Shown here: positions 1 to 11,690 of the stretch, piece by piece
Position numbering within the stretch: position 1 is the first letter of the stretch
Layout: every line of letters begins with the position of its first letter
Assembly (NCBI GenBank): GCA_038502055.1
Contig: JAXRKN010000036.1
Span: 4,278,001-4,342,000 of the forward strand
DNA from: Tanytarsus gracilentus
Taxonomy: Eukaryota > Arthropoda > Insecta > Diptera > Chironomidae
Length of the DNA stretch: 64,000 nt
Direction of reading: 5' to 3'
Position numbers and translations under genes: made by a program
Notes under the pieces: generated by a model
What the model was told of the DNA's origin: nothing
Seen by the model: the letters and a program-made list of their open reading frames with translations, nothing else
The model's database searches: none

Positions 1-1245
1 TTTGAATTGTGCTCAATGTAGTGTAAGGAGACAGCAGAGACACAATATTGAACACGTTTCTCAAAATTTACATTATACGAGCTCAGTGTGGCATGCAAGA
101 AAAAAAACAAATGCGGAATTTTTTATCGTGAGTGTTAATATTGTAAACTCAATGACGCGAGTCTCGAAGATTGAATTAAAAAGCCCTCAAATGGAAGTCT
201 TTATAGAATGTGAACACAAATGAACTTGAAGCTCTCTCGAAAAAAATCACGATCTCTTGCTATCAATCACGCAGTTCCTAAAAATAATTTTTCACTTTCG
301 CACTCTGATTCGTGAGATAATCAGAGCGAGGTAACAAATTTCAATTTGCACACAGCTTGAATCACAAATTTCATTTGAAATTCAATTATCACTCTTTCAT
401 GACGTCGTCGGTGTATGTTCATACCATCATAATTTATCTTCTTTATTCACTTCTTATTCGCACTGAAATGGAAATTCCTTTTAAATTAAAATTCCCCATC
501 TTTCTTTATCATCTTCATACAATCAATTGCATGTCAGTGATTTATCCAGTGAGATTTCGAAACATGCGAAATTTATATAAATTTTCATTTTGTTAGAAAT
601 GTGTTAGACATATATCAACATCAAAAGCACATTCATCAATCTTCCTCTCATTCACTCCTTGAGTGTACTTCAGTCGTTTGAGTACTTTTTCTCCTCCATA
701 GTGACGGCGCTCAGAAACTTCACAAGTAAAGCTGCGCGTGCAAGTTAAAATTGTTTTTAAAAAAATCTTTTGTGGTGATTTAAAAATGACTTTCGTTAGA
801 AGTTATTGTCTCATATAATGCCATCTTATGTGAATTTAATTCGACTAAAATATATTTTGAATTTCAAAAATTTAAATGTAAATCTTTACAGTTTTCATCT
901 CAAATACTTTTACTGCTCCCACATCATATCGCACAATTTTCACCGAATTCTTAAAACTATTTCACGCTACATTTTCCAGAACAAAAAAGCTTAAAACCAC
1001 GTTTTAATCAGAACCCGAGACGAAAAGTTGAGGTAAAATTTCTTTAAAATGTTTTGTCCTTCGCATAAAATAACGAGCGAAAAAAGAGGAGAAATTCCAC
1101 ACTCAAATCGTCCGCAAAATGAGAAATAAAGAGCATGTACGTGCCACATACAAATATTCTATGCTATTTTGTTGCAGGAAAAAAAATTTCATCCATGAGA
1201 TGGTTTACCTGGAAATTTTCATCCCACACATTCACATATTTGATA

Positions 1246-1267
1246 TTTTTTTTTTTTTTTTTTTTTT
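1246..1267. repeat. Poly(T) run of 22
   Basis: Uninterrupted T tract in non-coding DNA. No flanking duplication was seen that would mark a minus-strand retroposon. Confidence 0.8.
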
Positions 1268-1838
1268 AAGAAACTTTCGTTCTGCAGTTCTGTATAAATT
1301 CTGCAGATTTCTGTGGGCTCGGTGACCGCCCATCATTCTCTTCTTGCTCGTGTGGTGTTAGATGAGACTTCTGCGAGAAATCAGGAAGCTTTTTTAGTAC
1401 CATTCTTACGGTGAAAAAATTTGGTATTTTTTAATTTGTTAAAAAAATTCTCTAAAATTAATTTTTTTGTTCAAAGTTAAAAATTTTACTCCTTCTTTTA
1501 TTTTTTTTATATTTTATCTTTTAAAGAAGTATTATTATTCGTCTCTGTCATATTTATATGACGAAAGATAGGACACAACACGGCACTGTGAGCGGAAACG
1601 ACAACTCTCGCATGGTAAACAAGTGAGAGCTCACAAAAAAGGGATAAAGATTTGAAATTTCCTTCGTTCATTCCCAACCATTACTTTCATTCTTCATGCT
1701 CCGCTTGCCAACGAAACTCCTTCAGTCCTTTGATCAAATGATTTATGTTCTTTCTGTCGTTTCTTCTTTATATGATGTGTAAACTACGAATTTTAATGCC
1801 GCTCGCAAATATTTACAACCCTTACATGGCCATGGCCG

Positions 1839-1846
1839 TATAAAAG
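1839..1846 (+). promoter_or_regulatory. Orphan TATA box
   Basis: A consensus TATAAAAG sits in a slightly GC-richer context, with possible start sites about 25-35 bp downstream. No coding exon follows that I can support, so this could be the promoter of a non-coding RNA, the promoter of a gene whose coding exons are far away, or chance. Confidence 0.25.
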
Positions 1847-2050
1847 TGAGCGAGCAAATGTGTGGAAAATAAGTCGTTTAGTTTGTTATAGACATTCGAC
1901 AGTGATTTGTGTTTATAGCCTAAATTGAAACATCTATGTACGCTAGGGCATAAAGAAGAGAGAAGTTTATGGACTTTTCTCATTGACATGAAAAAGGTTC
2001 ACAATTTTTCCGTTAGTTTAAATTTTTAAATTATTTTATTTATTAATAAT

Positions 2051-2642
2051 TTACTGGGGTTGTGTTGATTTCAAAATATTTTCCCAATAGCTCATAAAAT
2101 CTGTAACTTGAGTAACAAGGTTAATACTCAGCGACCTAAGGCTTTCAAGAATGCAAATATAAGGAAATTCATCCTTAAAAACTGGGTCCACGAATGGATT
2201 TGATTCAACAAGATCTCCTATTTCGCTTGAATCAACACCAAGGTTTTGAGCAACCTCTTCTATAATTGGAACAAAATATTCATAAATCTTCACATTACAC
2301 TTGTACGCTTCAACTGATATCAACTCAAAGAATGATGATTCATTATAACTTTCTCGTAAGGGAACTAAATTGTCAAGTGTTTCTTTGCATTTTGTAATTT
2401 CCGTTGAAAATCCTGATATCAGAATTGATGATGTCGTTTTTAAAATTTCATTGGGATATGAACAGCTATTGCCACCACACTCAATGAGTACTGCAAAATA
2501 AACCACTTAATATTATTTTTCTTTCATCATAAAATAAAAGTATTTTAGAAACTACATTTAAGTTTGATTCCTCAGAAAATTAACAAAACTTACCGTAAAA
2601 GCAGGAAAGAAATAGTGAAAGCAAAATTAATTTTCTACCCAT
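2051..2642 (-). CDS. Small secreted protein, unrecognised family
   Basis: Two-exon gene on the minus strand: exon 1 at 2642-2594, a 103-bp intron with donor GTAAGT and acceptor TTTTGCAG, exon 2 at 2490-2051; predicted 162 residues. Exon 1 encodes a clear signal peptide (MGRKLILLSLFLSCFY), and the phase-1 join stays open into exon 2. The mature part is acidic, with cysteines near the start (CGGNSC), in KCK, in YKCN and in YICI, suggesting a disulphide-bonded, largely helical extracellular protein. There is no transmembrane segment after the signal peptide. Upstream are a TATA box and a TCAGT initiator; downstream an AATAAA lies on the coding strand around 2035-2045. I do not recognise the family and assign no function. 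The gene looks intact. Confidence 0.75.
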
Positions 2643-2660
2643 GATGAAAAATTTAAATTT

Positions 2661-2696
2661 ACTGACAAGCTCTTGTGATTTTTAAAACTATTTATA
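2661..2696 (-). promoter_or_regulatory. Core promoter of the 2.6-kb secreted-protein gene
   Basis: On the minus strand a TATAAATAG (2696-2688) stands about 33 bp upstream of a TCAGT arthropod initiator (2665-2661), the usual TATA-to-start spacing. The predicted ATG follows about 20 bp after the initiator, giving a very short 5' leader. Confidence 0.6.
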
Positions 2697-2699
2697 ATT

Positions 2700-5480
2700 T
2701 TAAGCCCATAAAAATATCCACTAAATTATTATTCGTTTTTTTAAAACAATTCTCACGAAAAATCATTAAATCTTGGTTTACGTCATAACTTTTAACAGTA
2801 AATTTTTAAAAACGTGTCCCATGATCAAGACATAAATTATTTACTGTAGATCTGAGAACATTAAAAATTTAAAACTTTGAGGCGCAAGTTATTTCCTTGT
2901 CAATCGAATGGATGTTTTTAAAAACTCTCAAAACAAGTTGTAGAAATTAATTAAAAATATCCTAATGATGCTCATGACATAATGAGCCATCATTTAAATC
3001 AATAATTGCTCTCAATCGAAATGAAATCGTCACGTGAAAGAGAAAAAAGTTTAGAAATAAATGAGATTTAACTTCTATATTGCATCGACGTGTGCATGTG
3101 AGTTTCGAATGACAATTAAGAAAATTGGAAAAAGTGCTGGCTGGTAACGAGCTCAAACTTCTATACAGCACTCGAGGGAAAAATTGTCGCAAAAAATGCA
3201 TGACAAAAGCGTTATTGCAAATTGAAAAGAGAAATTGAGTAAAAAATTTCAATTTATCAACCATAAAAAGAAATGTTCGACAATAATCATTGAAGGGGTT
3301 CTTAGAAGTGCATTTTCAATTTATGACGATTGATGCATATTTTATTTGCATAAAAGTAATAAATGCACACACCATGCAGAGCTTTGATCAAAATGTTGCT
3401 TTAACAATTTCTATTTACCAGAGTTGATGCAAGGGGTGATCATTTAAAATTATTTCAAAATTATTGAATGTTTCTAAAAATTAAAAAAAAATTTAAAAAT
3501 ATTTTTTGTAGTTAAAAACTTCGATTTTTTAAAAAAGTGTCCTTTTTACGATCATAAGCACAATATTTCAATTTATTTACTGTACTTTTTCCATCACTTC
3601 AGAGAGTATACAGCAGAAAATTGCAAAAATACATTGCAAAAAGCGTTCGGAAAACTGTTTGCAGTGGCAAAGAAAAAGAGCACTTTGGTGTTGTTCTTCA
3701 GGGATGCACAAAAAGTTGTTTTACAAATAAACTATGAATTGCAGATGCTTCAAATATTTTTGAAAAATGATGAATTTTCACATAAAGAAAAAATAAAAAC
3801 CAAATGTCGTGATGTATGATCGTTATCTTCCGTTTTCATGCGAGGATTTTGGTGTGCTCGATATAAAATGAAAAAAGAATATAAAAAATTCAATGTTCAT
3901 AAAACTTGTGGCATTAGAAATGGCAAACACAAAAAATTGTGTATAACAATGAAAAAGTCAAAAAGCAGCAAGATATTATTTCGATGCACGTTGAATTTGG
4001 AACTGAAAGAAAAATAAAATTGTGTTTCTAGCTAAAGAATAAAATTGAAGCAAATTTCTCTCAGTGCATTTTGAACGTTCAAGAAGTTAAATACAAAGCA
4101 GAGCACATAGCACAAAAATATTGGATGCTCGCAAAAAATAGAATGAAATTTATGAGCATCGAAGTTTATTAAAGTGTGAGTAAAATACCAAAAGTGGATC
4201 AATATCTTTTTTATATTTATCTAAAAAGCTCAAATAATTTTTTTGAATAAAGGAATTTAAATTAATGATCAAAAAAGGTTCCACGTGAGCTTGAAGTACG
4301 CCTACATTTGAAACACATTTGCTCCTGAATTTCAACCCACCTTCATGCGTGTTTTATGAAACCCTCAAACCTCATGCCAAAATGTTGATAGAGGTAATTC
4401 TTTGATCTGTCAAGAAATATCAAAACGAAAAAAAACATTTTTATGAGCCGAAAATAAGTAAAAGAAAATTTTGACGATTTTCGTGTCTTATCATTTATCT
4501 TATGATTTGGCAGGAAAAAAGAAACAGAGAAAGTTTTGTTTTAACTGTTTTTAGTGTGTGTGCATATAGTGAACAGCGATGGTGACTGTGAAGCATTGAA
4601 GCTTAGTCATAAATTTCTTTTTCTTGTGTATGAATTTGGCAAGGACTGAAAACAAAACAAAAATTTCTAAAAGTTAACAATTAAATTTATTTAACTAATT
4701 TTTCATAAAATTTGCAGGAAAAATTAAATTAAAAATTATTAAATCTAATGACAGCCCTTGAACAATCTCCTCCGTTGATGTTGAGTGAACAACTGAAAAC
4801 AGAATTTAATCTTGTGTACAATACAATTTCGTTATGACGAAACAAAATGAGTGAGAGGGTTATGAAGAGGAGGAGAACAAGAGTGGAGAAAGAGCAAGTC
4901 ATCATCCGTGAAACAATTGTGAATGAGTTTGTATGCTTTTGATATCAAAAGAGCGCTGTGTGTTCTTGAAGCATTCATCATGCTTCTCTTTTGTCGGATT
5001 TTGTGCACTTTAAGTTGAAGTGAAAAAAATCCTACTGACTTTGTAAATTAAAATGAAATTTTTCGCATCATGACTTAATTGCTTGACTGCTCAAATTAAC
5101 GAAAGGAAAATCATCTTCAAAGTCGCGCATTTTATCTACCTCACTTTCACACTTTGCCTGGATTTTATCTATAATTTCACATAACTCACTTACCACCGAC
5201 GTCTTAATCTATTTTATGGAAATTTTTTCGCATCTTTATTCTTTGTTTCTATACGAACACTTCCTAAATACCTCCCTCGCTCCTAATGCTCTTGTCTGTT
5301 GAGGGTAAGAAAAAAGTTTGAACCTAAAAAGTGGCAAAATGTGTGCATGGCATGTGTGTGATTTGAAAGCGGCATAAATTAGTCTCGTGGGCAGCCACAA
5401 GCATAAATATTGAAATTAACTCTATTTTTGCGCTCTCTCGCATCCGCGTGAAAAAACTGTCATGGAAATGTGGAAAATTT
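2700..5480. other. AT-rich non-coding stretch
   Basis: No supported gene. Short AT-rich frames at 2962-3264, 3634-3819 and 4150-4335 lack recognisable sequence or splice context. Sequences near 2790-2860 and 3520-3590 show weak resemblance (both have a GTGTCC, a GATCA-like word and TTATTTACTG), possibly an old diverged repeat. Confidence 0.5.
5473..5480. repeat. Left target-site duplication GAAAATTT
   Basis: Exact 8-bp match to 6550-6557, flanking the fold-back element. Confidence 0.88.
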
Positions 5481-6549
5481 GCCTGCATAAAGTACGCGAG
5501 AGAGTTTTCTCCAATCTGGCTGAAATTTGGATATTATTGTGACCTAATTGTGACTATTTGTGACTCACTCTCCATTTTTTTTGACACCCTTTATTTTTTG
5601 AGTTTTGGACTTTTCAAAATTTTGAGCTTTCTTTCGTGTACTTTATGAAAAGTGTGCGAGAGAATCTTTGAAAATTGATTTTATTTTAAATGTTTTTATG
5701 TTAATTGATGGTATTTTTTGTGACTATTTTTGACATGTTAAAAGTTTTTGAATTTGATCAATTGTCAAAAAGTTAGAGCCAGTTCAAATTTGGGAGCTGA
5801 CAGACGCCTTTTCTCTCGCGTACTTTATGAAAAGTGTGCGAGAGAATTTTTCAAAAAAAAACTTTTCAAAAATATTTTTGCATTTTCTTTTAGCATTTAT
5901 TTTGACTATTTTTGACGTTCAAAAAGTTTTGAGATCAGATTGATAGTCATAAAGTTATTCAATTTTGATTGAGCGCGTCACTAAAAACTTTTTTTCATAA
6001 GAGTAAAATTTTCAGGTAGATTTTGAGAAAAAAAAATTAAAAATTATATTGACGCGCTCAATCAAAATCGCATAACTTTATGACTATCAATCTGATCTCA
6101 AAACTTTTTGAACGTCAAAAATAGTCAAAATAAATGCTAAAAGAAAATGCAAAAATATTTTTGAAAAGTTATTTTTTGAAAAATTCTCTCGCACACTTTT
6201 CATAAAGTACGCGAGAGAAAAGGCGTCTGTCAGCTCCCAAATTTGAACTGGCTCTAACTTTTTGACAATTGATCAAATTCAAAAACTTTTAACATGTCAA
6301 AAATAGTCACAAAAAATGCCATCAATTAACATAAAAACATTTAAAATAAAATCAATTTTCAAAGATTCTCTCGCACACTTTTCATAAAGTACACGAGAGA
6401 AAGCTCAAAATTTTGAAATGTCCAAAACTCAAAAAATAAAGGGTGTCAAAAAAAATGGAGAGTGCGTCACAAATAGTCACAATTAGGTCACAATAATATC
6501 CAAATTTCAGCCAGATTGGAGAAAACTCTCTCGCGTACTTTATGCAGGC
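5481..6549. mobile_element. Fold-back element with two 500-bp inverted arms
   Basis: The left arm (5481-5980) and right arm (6050-6549) are reverse complements of equal length. I noted only a handful of single-base differences, for example at GTGACtCACTCTCC versus GTGACgCACTCTCC. The loop between them is 69 bp. The outermost bases are GCCTGCATAAAGTACGCGAG and its complement. The 8-bp word GAAAATTT lies directly outside both ends (5473-5480 and 6550-6557), a target-site duplication. The terminal word CATAAAGTACGCGAGAG recurs inside each arm in inverted orientation next to AAAAGTGTGCGAGAG. No transposase frame is visible, so the element is non-autonomous. The 8-bp duplication is compatible with hAT or P-like mobilisation, but the ends match no family I can name. 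Confidence 0.92.
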
Positions 6550-6557
6550 GAAAATTT
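6550..6557. repeat. Right target-site duplication GAAAATTT
   Basis: Exact 8-bp match to 5473-5480 directly outside the right arm. Confidence 0.88.
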
Positions 6558-7663
6558 GAGCTCGTTTACATAAAATTTACATGGCTAGTTAAAAATTTGG
6601 TGTTGGATTGACGGACCAGACAAATTGCTCTGCAGTGACATATGAATGTGAGCGAAAATTATGGACCTAATAATTTTTCATACACAAAATTTGAATTGGT
6701 TGAAATAAATTGAGGAAATGAATTTTCGCATGCATTAAATAAAATAGAATAAATTTTTCGAATCAGCAAAAACTTTCATTTAAACACATTAAAATTTATC
6801 ACGCCTTTTGCATTTCTTACAAATTTTATTTCTCAAACATGTTCGAAGCAATCAACTCCCCTTAAATTATCATTGCAATGAAGCTATTAAGCACTCCACG
6901 CAATGCCATTATTTCTCGAAGTAAATGATAGTACATTACCGAAAAGCATATCTAACAATAATGAATATATTGCCTTCATTATGTACTCGTTTTTATTTCA
7001 TATACAGAAAGCATCAAAACTCCCTCCCATGACATCTCCACCTACTCGTGCACTCGAGTGGCCTTTTAATTAATGGCGCTTGGTCATGAGAACATTTTTC
7101 CTTACTTTTTAGTACTTATTTCGCTCGTCTTCTTCATCACATAATTCACTCTAATTTCTCTCAGAATTAATATTGATAAATTGCAATTTGTATGCGAAGG
7201 ATTTTCAGCTCATTGAGTTGTTCAACTTTGAATTTCACAAACAGCAATAGAGCTCAGCAAAAAAGAGGCAGCAAGTTGATGATTAATTTACAAAGAGCTT
7301 CTTCGAGTTTATCCATTCGTTCCAAACTTTTTTCTCCCATCTACATGGATATGATGATGAGTGTGTGATGATGAGCGAAAACATAATTTATCATGCACGA
7401 AAAATGCTCTTTTTGTGAGTGTACATTCCGCATACGAAGAGTGACACAATGAGGACGAGAGAAAGCATTAATTTTCCTTGTGTGTGTTAATATTTAATCA
7501 GTGTGAACTTCCTAAATGAGCTTCATCAACTTTTAGTCGGCTTTTTTTGTGATGGCTATGACTTATTTTGGGGTTTGGTTTGGCAGCCATAATTTATGTA
7601 GTCAATTATTTATTCTTACTTTTGCAAATTTGTTTGAGTTCAATTGAATTTTTTTAATATTTT
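6558..7663. other. AT-rich non-coding stretch
   Basis: Between the fold-back element and the first MITE. I see no coding exon, RNA gene or repeat of note. Confidence 0.5.
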
Positions 7664-7836
7664 ACTTTTCTCAAATTTTTCGCCTACTTTGATTCACTTT
7701 TTTGATACTTTATTTTTGAATTTAAAAAGTCCGTTATGAAAATTCACATAAAAACAAAGTAAACTTCATAACGTAATTTTCAATAATAAGGTACCAAAAA
7801 AGTGATGATCAAAGTAATCGAAAAAACTTGAGAGAA
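7664..7836. mobile_element. Palindromic MITE, copy 1 (GGTACC family)
   Basis: An imperfect palindrome of about 173 bp whose halves read roughly CTCAAATTTTTTCG..TACTTTGAT..CACTTTTTTGATACTTTATT and the complement. The right half carries GGTACC, AAAAAAGTGATGATCAAAGTA and GAGAG. The same arrangement occurs at 39324-39503, so this is a dispersed family and not a chance hairpin. There is no coding capacity. Outer limits are approximate because the terminal A/T runs blur them, and I could not establish a target duplication. Confidence 0.7.
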
Positions 7837-9894
7837 TTTTAAATAGTAATTTTTTTTCACAAAAACTAAAGCAGAGAATTCTACTTTAACTACTCAAAAA
7901 TTCCCCTCAAGACTGCTTGATCAAACTTTAATGCCACAAAAATTTTCCATTATTTTGTCATTTTCACCCTCTTTATAGTTCCTTCATCTGCCACAAAATA
8001 TCGGTAAGTTTTATTCTTATTGAATAGATATTGAGGAATATTCAACATTTTTCGATATTTTTTTTCTGCAACATCATCGCCCATTGTACTTTTTCCCTTC
8101 TGCACTCGACGAGGAAATTTTTTTTAGTTGGTCTTACTGACTTCTTATCGCTGCTGCTTGTTGACGACTTTTTCATCCTCTCGTTCTACGTTTGCTTCAT
8201 TTTTCATGTCAAAAATTTGTTTGAATAGTTTGCGAGATTAAATTTCATGTTTGAATAGACAAACAACCGGCGAGATGACTTTTTATTTTTTTGGTCCTGA
8301 AAATCGAAGAAAAAAATTAAATATCACGCTCAACTTAAACTCCGACTGAAATCTATTGATACGTTTGCTGCTCCGTGTTTTGATTTTGTGAGATTTATTT
8401 GAAAGTTTACAAATAAAATTTAATGTTTTCATATCGAAATCATGTTCATGCATTGATTCTTACGATAAAAAATAATGAAGCGTTAAATCCTCCTGACGAT
8501 GTTGAATTTTCATGTATAAAATCAATTAAGGATTAAATGCATCTAAATGCCACTTTCATCATTATCCCCTCCACCTCTTCGATCGAGCTCATAATGTATT
8601 CCGAAATGTGATTCCGATGAAAAAAATCAGCTTAATAAACTCTCATCGTTGGGGATTTTTCTTCTTTCCCATTCTCTCTTCCGAGGATGACGACGCTGCT
8701 TGGCATGACTCAAACTCATTTATATTGAATTGTTGTTGATGTATCTCCGGAATACGTGCACCTGTTCATATCTGCTATTCTTTCCGTTTGAATTCCCATC
8801 CAACTCTCTCTCACTATCTCTCTTTCTATTTCGTCGCCATCGTCTCCGCTTGTCGCTCCTGAAGAAATGAAGCTTTCATCGAACATGCTCCACGACATTA
8901 GTAGCAGCTGCTTTCACATAAATAATTTTTTCTTACACTTTCAATATGAGAGAAAAAAGTTTCTCATCCACCCATAGTCGAGTCTCTATATAATAATCTT
9001 GGTAAAATATGCAACAACATGAATGAATTGAAGAGATTGATGCTTGTTGACATTTATTCTGCATACAAAATGCAAAATTGAAAAGATTTATGGCAAATGC
9101 TTGGACGATTTTATTTGCAATCAATTTTCAATTAAGAGAAAATCCTTTTTTTTGTTATTCTCAGCATGAATAGAGATGCAGTCTTTAATTGAAATTTTAT
9201 TTACTCAAAATATTTTAGAAAAAGAAATTAAAACAATTTTCACTCGAAAAAAGTTTTAACTTGAAATTTCCTCAAACTTTTCTTTTTATCTCACGGAAAA
9301 ATGATTACGAAGATGAAATTGAAACTGATAGGAGGTGCCAAAGCAGGAAATATCCATTTAAGAAGCACTTTTCAAAAATAGCGGAACTTGAAAGTACTCG
9401 AAAGTCATTAAAATGAATTTATGTTTGAAAAGTTTGTAAAATTTCCTTTTTATTTCTTCCTCCCCCGCGCACTGATTTTTATTTCTTCCGTCTTCCATTT
9501 AATTTCTCTCGTTCGCGCTTCCCTCGGCTTAGGAAAATTTTTGTTTCGCTTTTTATGTGCGGAAATTTTTATCGTTAAATCTCTTTGTTGTTTATGATTT
9601 GATTATTTTTGAATGAGTTTGTAATCAAGTTTTTTTTGTGTAACAATCTCAAAGTAAAATTTTGTGCATTATCATTAAGTTGATTGGAGACTGACACTTT
9701 TAGACAAATTTAACTATTTTTTGTCATCTATTTTTTTCTTTAAATAATTTTTAAAAAATTAAATTGTGCGAAATAAAAAATTTAGCTTGTTAAAAACTTT
9801 CAAGATTTTTAATAAATTTATTTTGACATTCAATATTCAATCATCTTTTAAAAGCTGAGTAATTATTTTATGAAATTTTCATTCCTGGTTTGTT
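7837..9894. other. AT-rich non-coding stretch
   Basis: No supported gene. Frames at 8031-8228, 8716-8898 and 8933-9124 look random. The region ends at the 3' side of the minus-strand carboxylesterase, whose likely AATAAA lies at 9817-9822 (read on the minus strand). Confidence 0.5.
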
Positions 9895-11690
9895 TTAAAA
9901 ATGACCGGTAAACTTGATGTGAAGATCACTGATGACATCCATTCTCGGTGGATTTTCACGATTTTCTAAAACTTCATCGATCACAAAATACGATTTCTCG
10001 GCTGCATTGTAAGGTTTCCAAATTTCAGTAATAAGAGAATCTTTTTTCGGAGTTGGATTTCTAATTTAATAAAAAAATTAAACATTTAAGGTTAAATTAA
10101 TTTGAAATATTTTTACCCATATTTTGCAAAGTTGGTCCACAATTTTGTCATTCGATTCCGTATCAAAGTTGATTTTACATCAGGAACAAATCCCTCAAGG
10201 CCGGGTTCAAAAAGATAGAAAAGTTCATCGCCATGTGACGCACCCTCAAAGTTTTGCAATGACAAATTTTTTTTGAAGAAATTCAAAGAGCCATCAAATG
10301 CAAATTCGTAATAATAAACAGGTGGGTAACTGCTATTCAAATAGAAACGAACCACACGATCATCCGATATTCTGAAAATTCCATCTGAATAAACATGAAG
10401 CCATTCCTCTAAAGTGCCTTCTGTTTTTCCATTAAAGTACAAATTTTGTAGTTGCTGAATTACCTCATCGATACCTTCAGAATTTTCATTTAATCCAAGA
10501 GTGTATGGAACGATAAAAAATGGATTTGCATTGAACTCTTCTAGTTTTCCGGGAATTGCATTAAAGTATAACGAAACGAACATTCCTTCAAAATTTGGAC
10601 TGCCAACCATAAGAGGAATTTTTGCATAATCACCATTAATCATTCTTTGAATTGGTTCTTCAGTTAGAAATGCATTTTTAGTATTTTTGGGTTCAACGTT
10701 TGGTACGAATTCAAAGGAACGTAAACCCCAAGGAGTTTCCATAGCAAATAAGAAAGTCTCAACGTCAACAATTTTCTGAAAATCAATTTCTTGCAATTTT
10801 TCAATCAATTCTTTAGTGTCACTAAAAGTAATATTTAGTTTTTGTGCAAGCATCTCTGCTTGTGGTCTAGGATCAGACTCATAAAGACAAGGCATGAGCG
10901 AAGATCCACTCTCCATAATTGCTTTTGCAAAAAGCCCTTTCGCCATGTCAGAAATCATGAGATAATGCACCGCAACTGAGCCCGCACTGTGACCAAAAAT
11001 TAAGACATTTTCAGGATCTCCACCGAAATTTTTGATGTTTTCTTTGACCCACTCAAGTGCAAGAACAAGATCTTTTAGTCCTTGATTACCAGGAGCATGT
11101 TCATCATTTGTGCTTAGAAAGCCAAACGCGGAGTAGCGATGGTTCATTGTTACGAGTATCACATCCTCCTTCATAAGATGTTCAGGACCATAAAATGTCG
11201 TATCACCATTGCCCGACATAAATGCTCCTCCGTGGATAAAAAACATCACTGGCTTTGAACCTTGCATTTTTGGAGTGTATACGTTTAAAAAGAGACAATC
11301 CTCCTCACCACCCTTGATTGAAGTCACACCAAAGAATCCCCAACGATTTGGACAGTAACTACCATGCTCAAAAGCTGTTCTGACTCCATCCCATTTTTCT
11401 TTTGGAACTGGTGCTTGAAATCTAAGTTTTCCAATTGGTGGCTGAGCATAAGGAATTCCTTTGAACGAGTGATATTTTGTGCCTGCATTTTCAATGATTT
11501 TTCCTTCTAACCATCCAGCTTTAGTTCTTACCAAGGTTTGATTCTACACAAATATCGTGTCTTAAAATTTATTCTAAATTAAATATTTTTAGAAATTTAC
11601 TTGAATATTAAAACATTTTTTTCCAGCCCCCACAAAAGTAGATAAAGAGACCAAAAAAAGAATTATCTGTAAACGTTTGACTTCCTTCAT
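9895..11690 (-). CDS. Secreted type-B carboxylesterase
   Basis: Complete three-exon esterase of the alpha/beta-hydrolase carboxylesterase family: exon 1 at 11690-11601, exon 2 at 11543-10117, exon 3 at 10060-9895; predicted 560 residues, normal for the family. Residues 1 to about 23 form a signal peptide. The oxyanion-hole HGG is near residue 135, the EDCLFLNVYTP motif near 111-121, the nucleophile serine in GHSAG at about residue 216, the acid in SPNFEGMF at about 349, and the histidine in GASHGDE at about 467, so the triad is intact. The nucleophile elbow is GHSAG rather than the more common GESAG or the GQSAG of juvenile hormone esterase. Such enzymes hydrolyse esters in haemolymph or gut (xenobiotics, lipids, pheromones); the substrate cannot be read here. 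Introns are 57 bp each, and both joins keep frame. It stands alone rather than in the tandem arrays common for this family. Confidence 0.94.

Larger units (their letters stand above)
1..2034. other. AT-rich non-coding stretch
   Basis: I see no exon with convincing codon pattern and splice sites. A run of 22 T lies at 1246-1267. An isolated TATAAAAG lies at 1839-1846 on the plus strand with no recognisable gene downstream. The short open frames here are AT-rich and of random composition. Confidence 0.6.

Noticed and set aside
5448..5648. 66-codon frame at the left arm of the fold-back element
   Set aside because: It crosses the element boundary and consists of repeat sequence.
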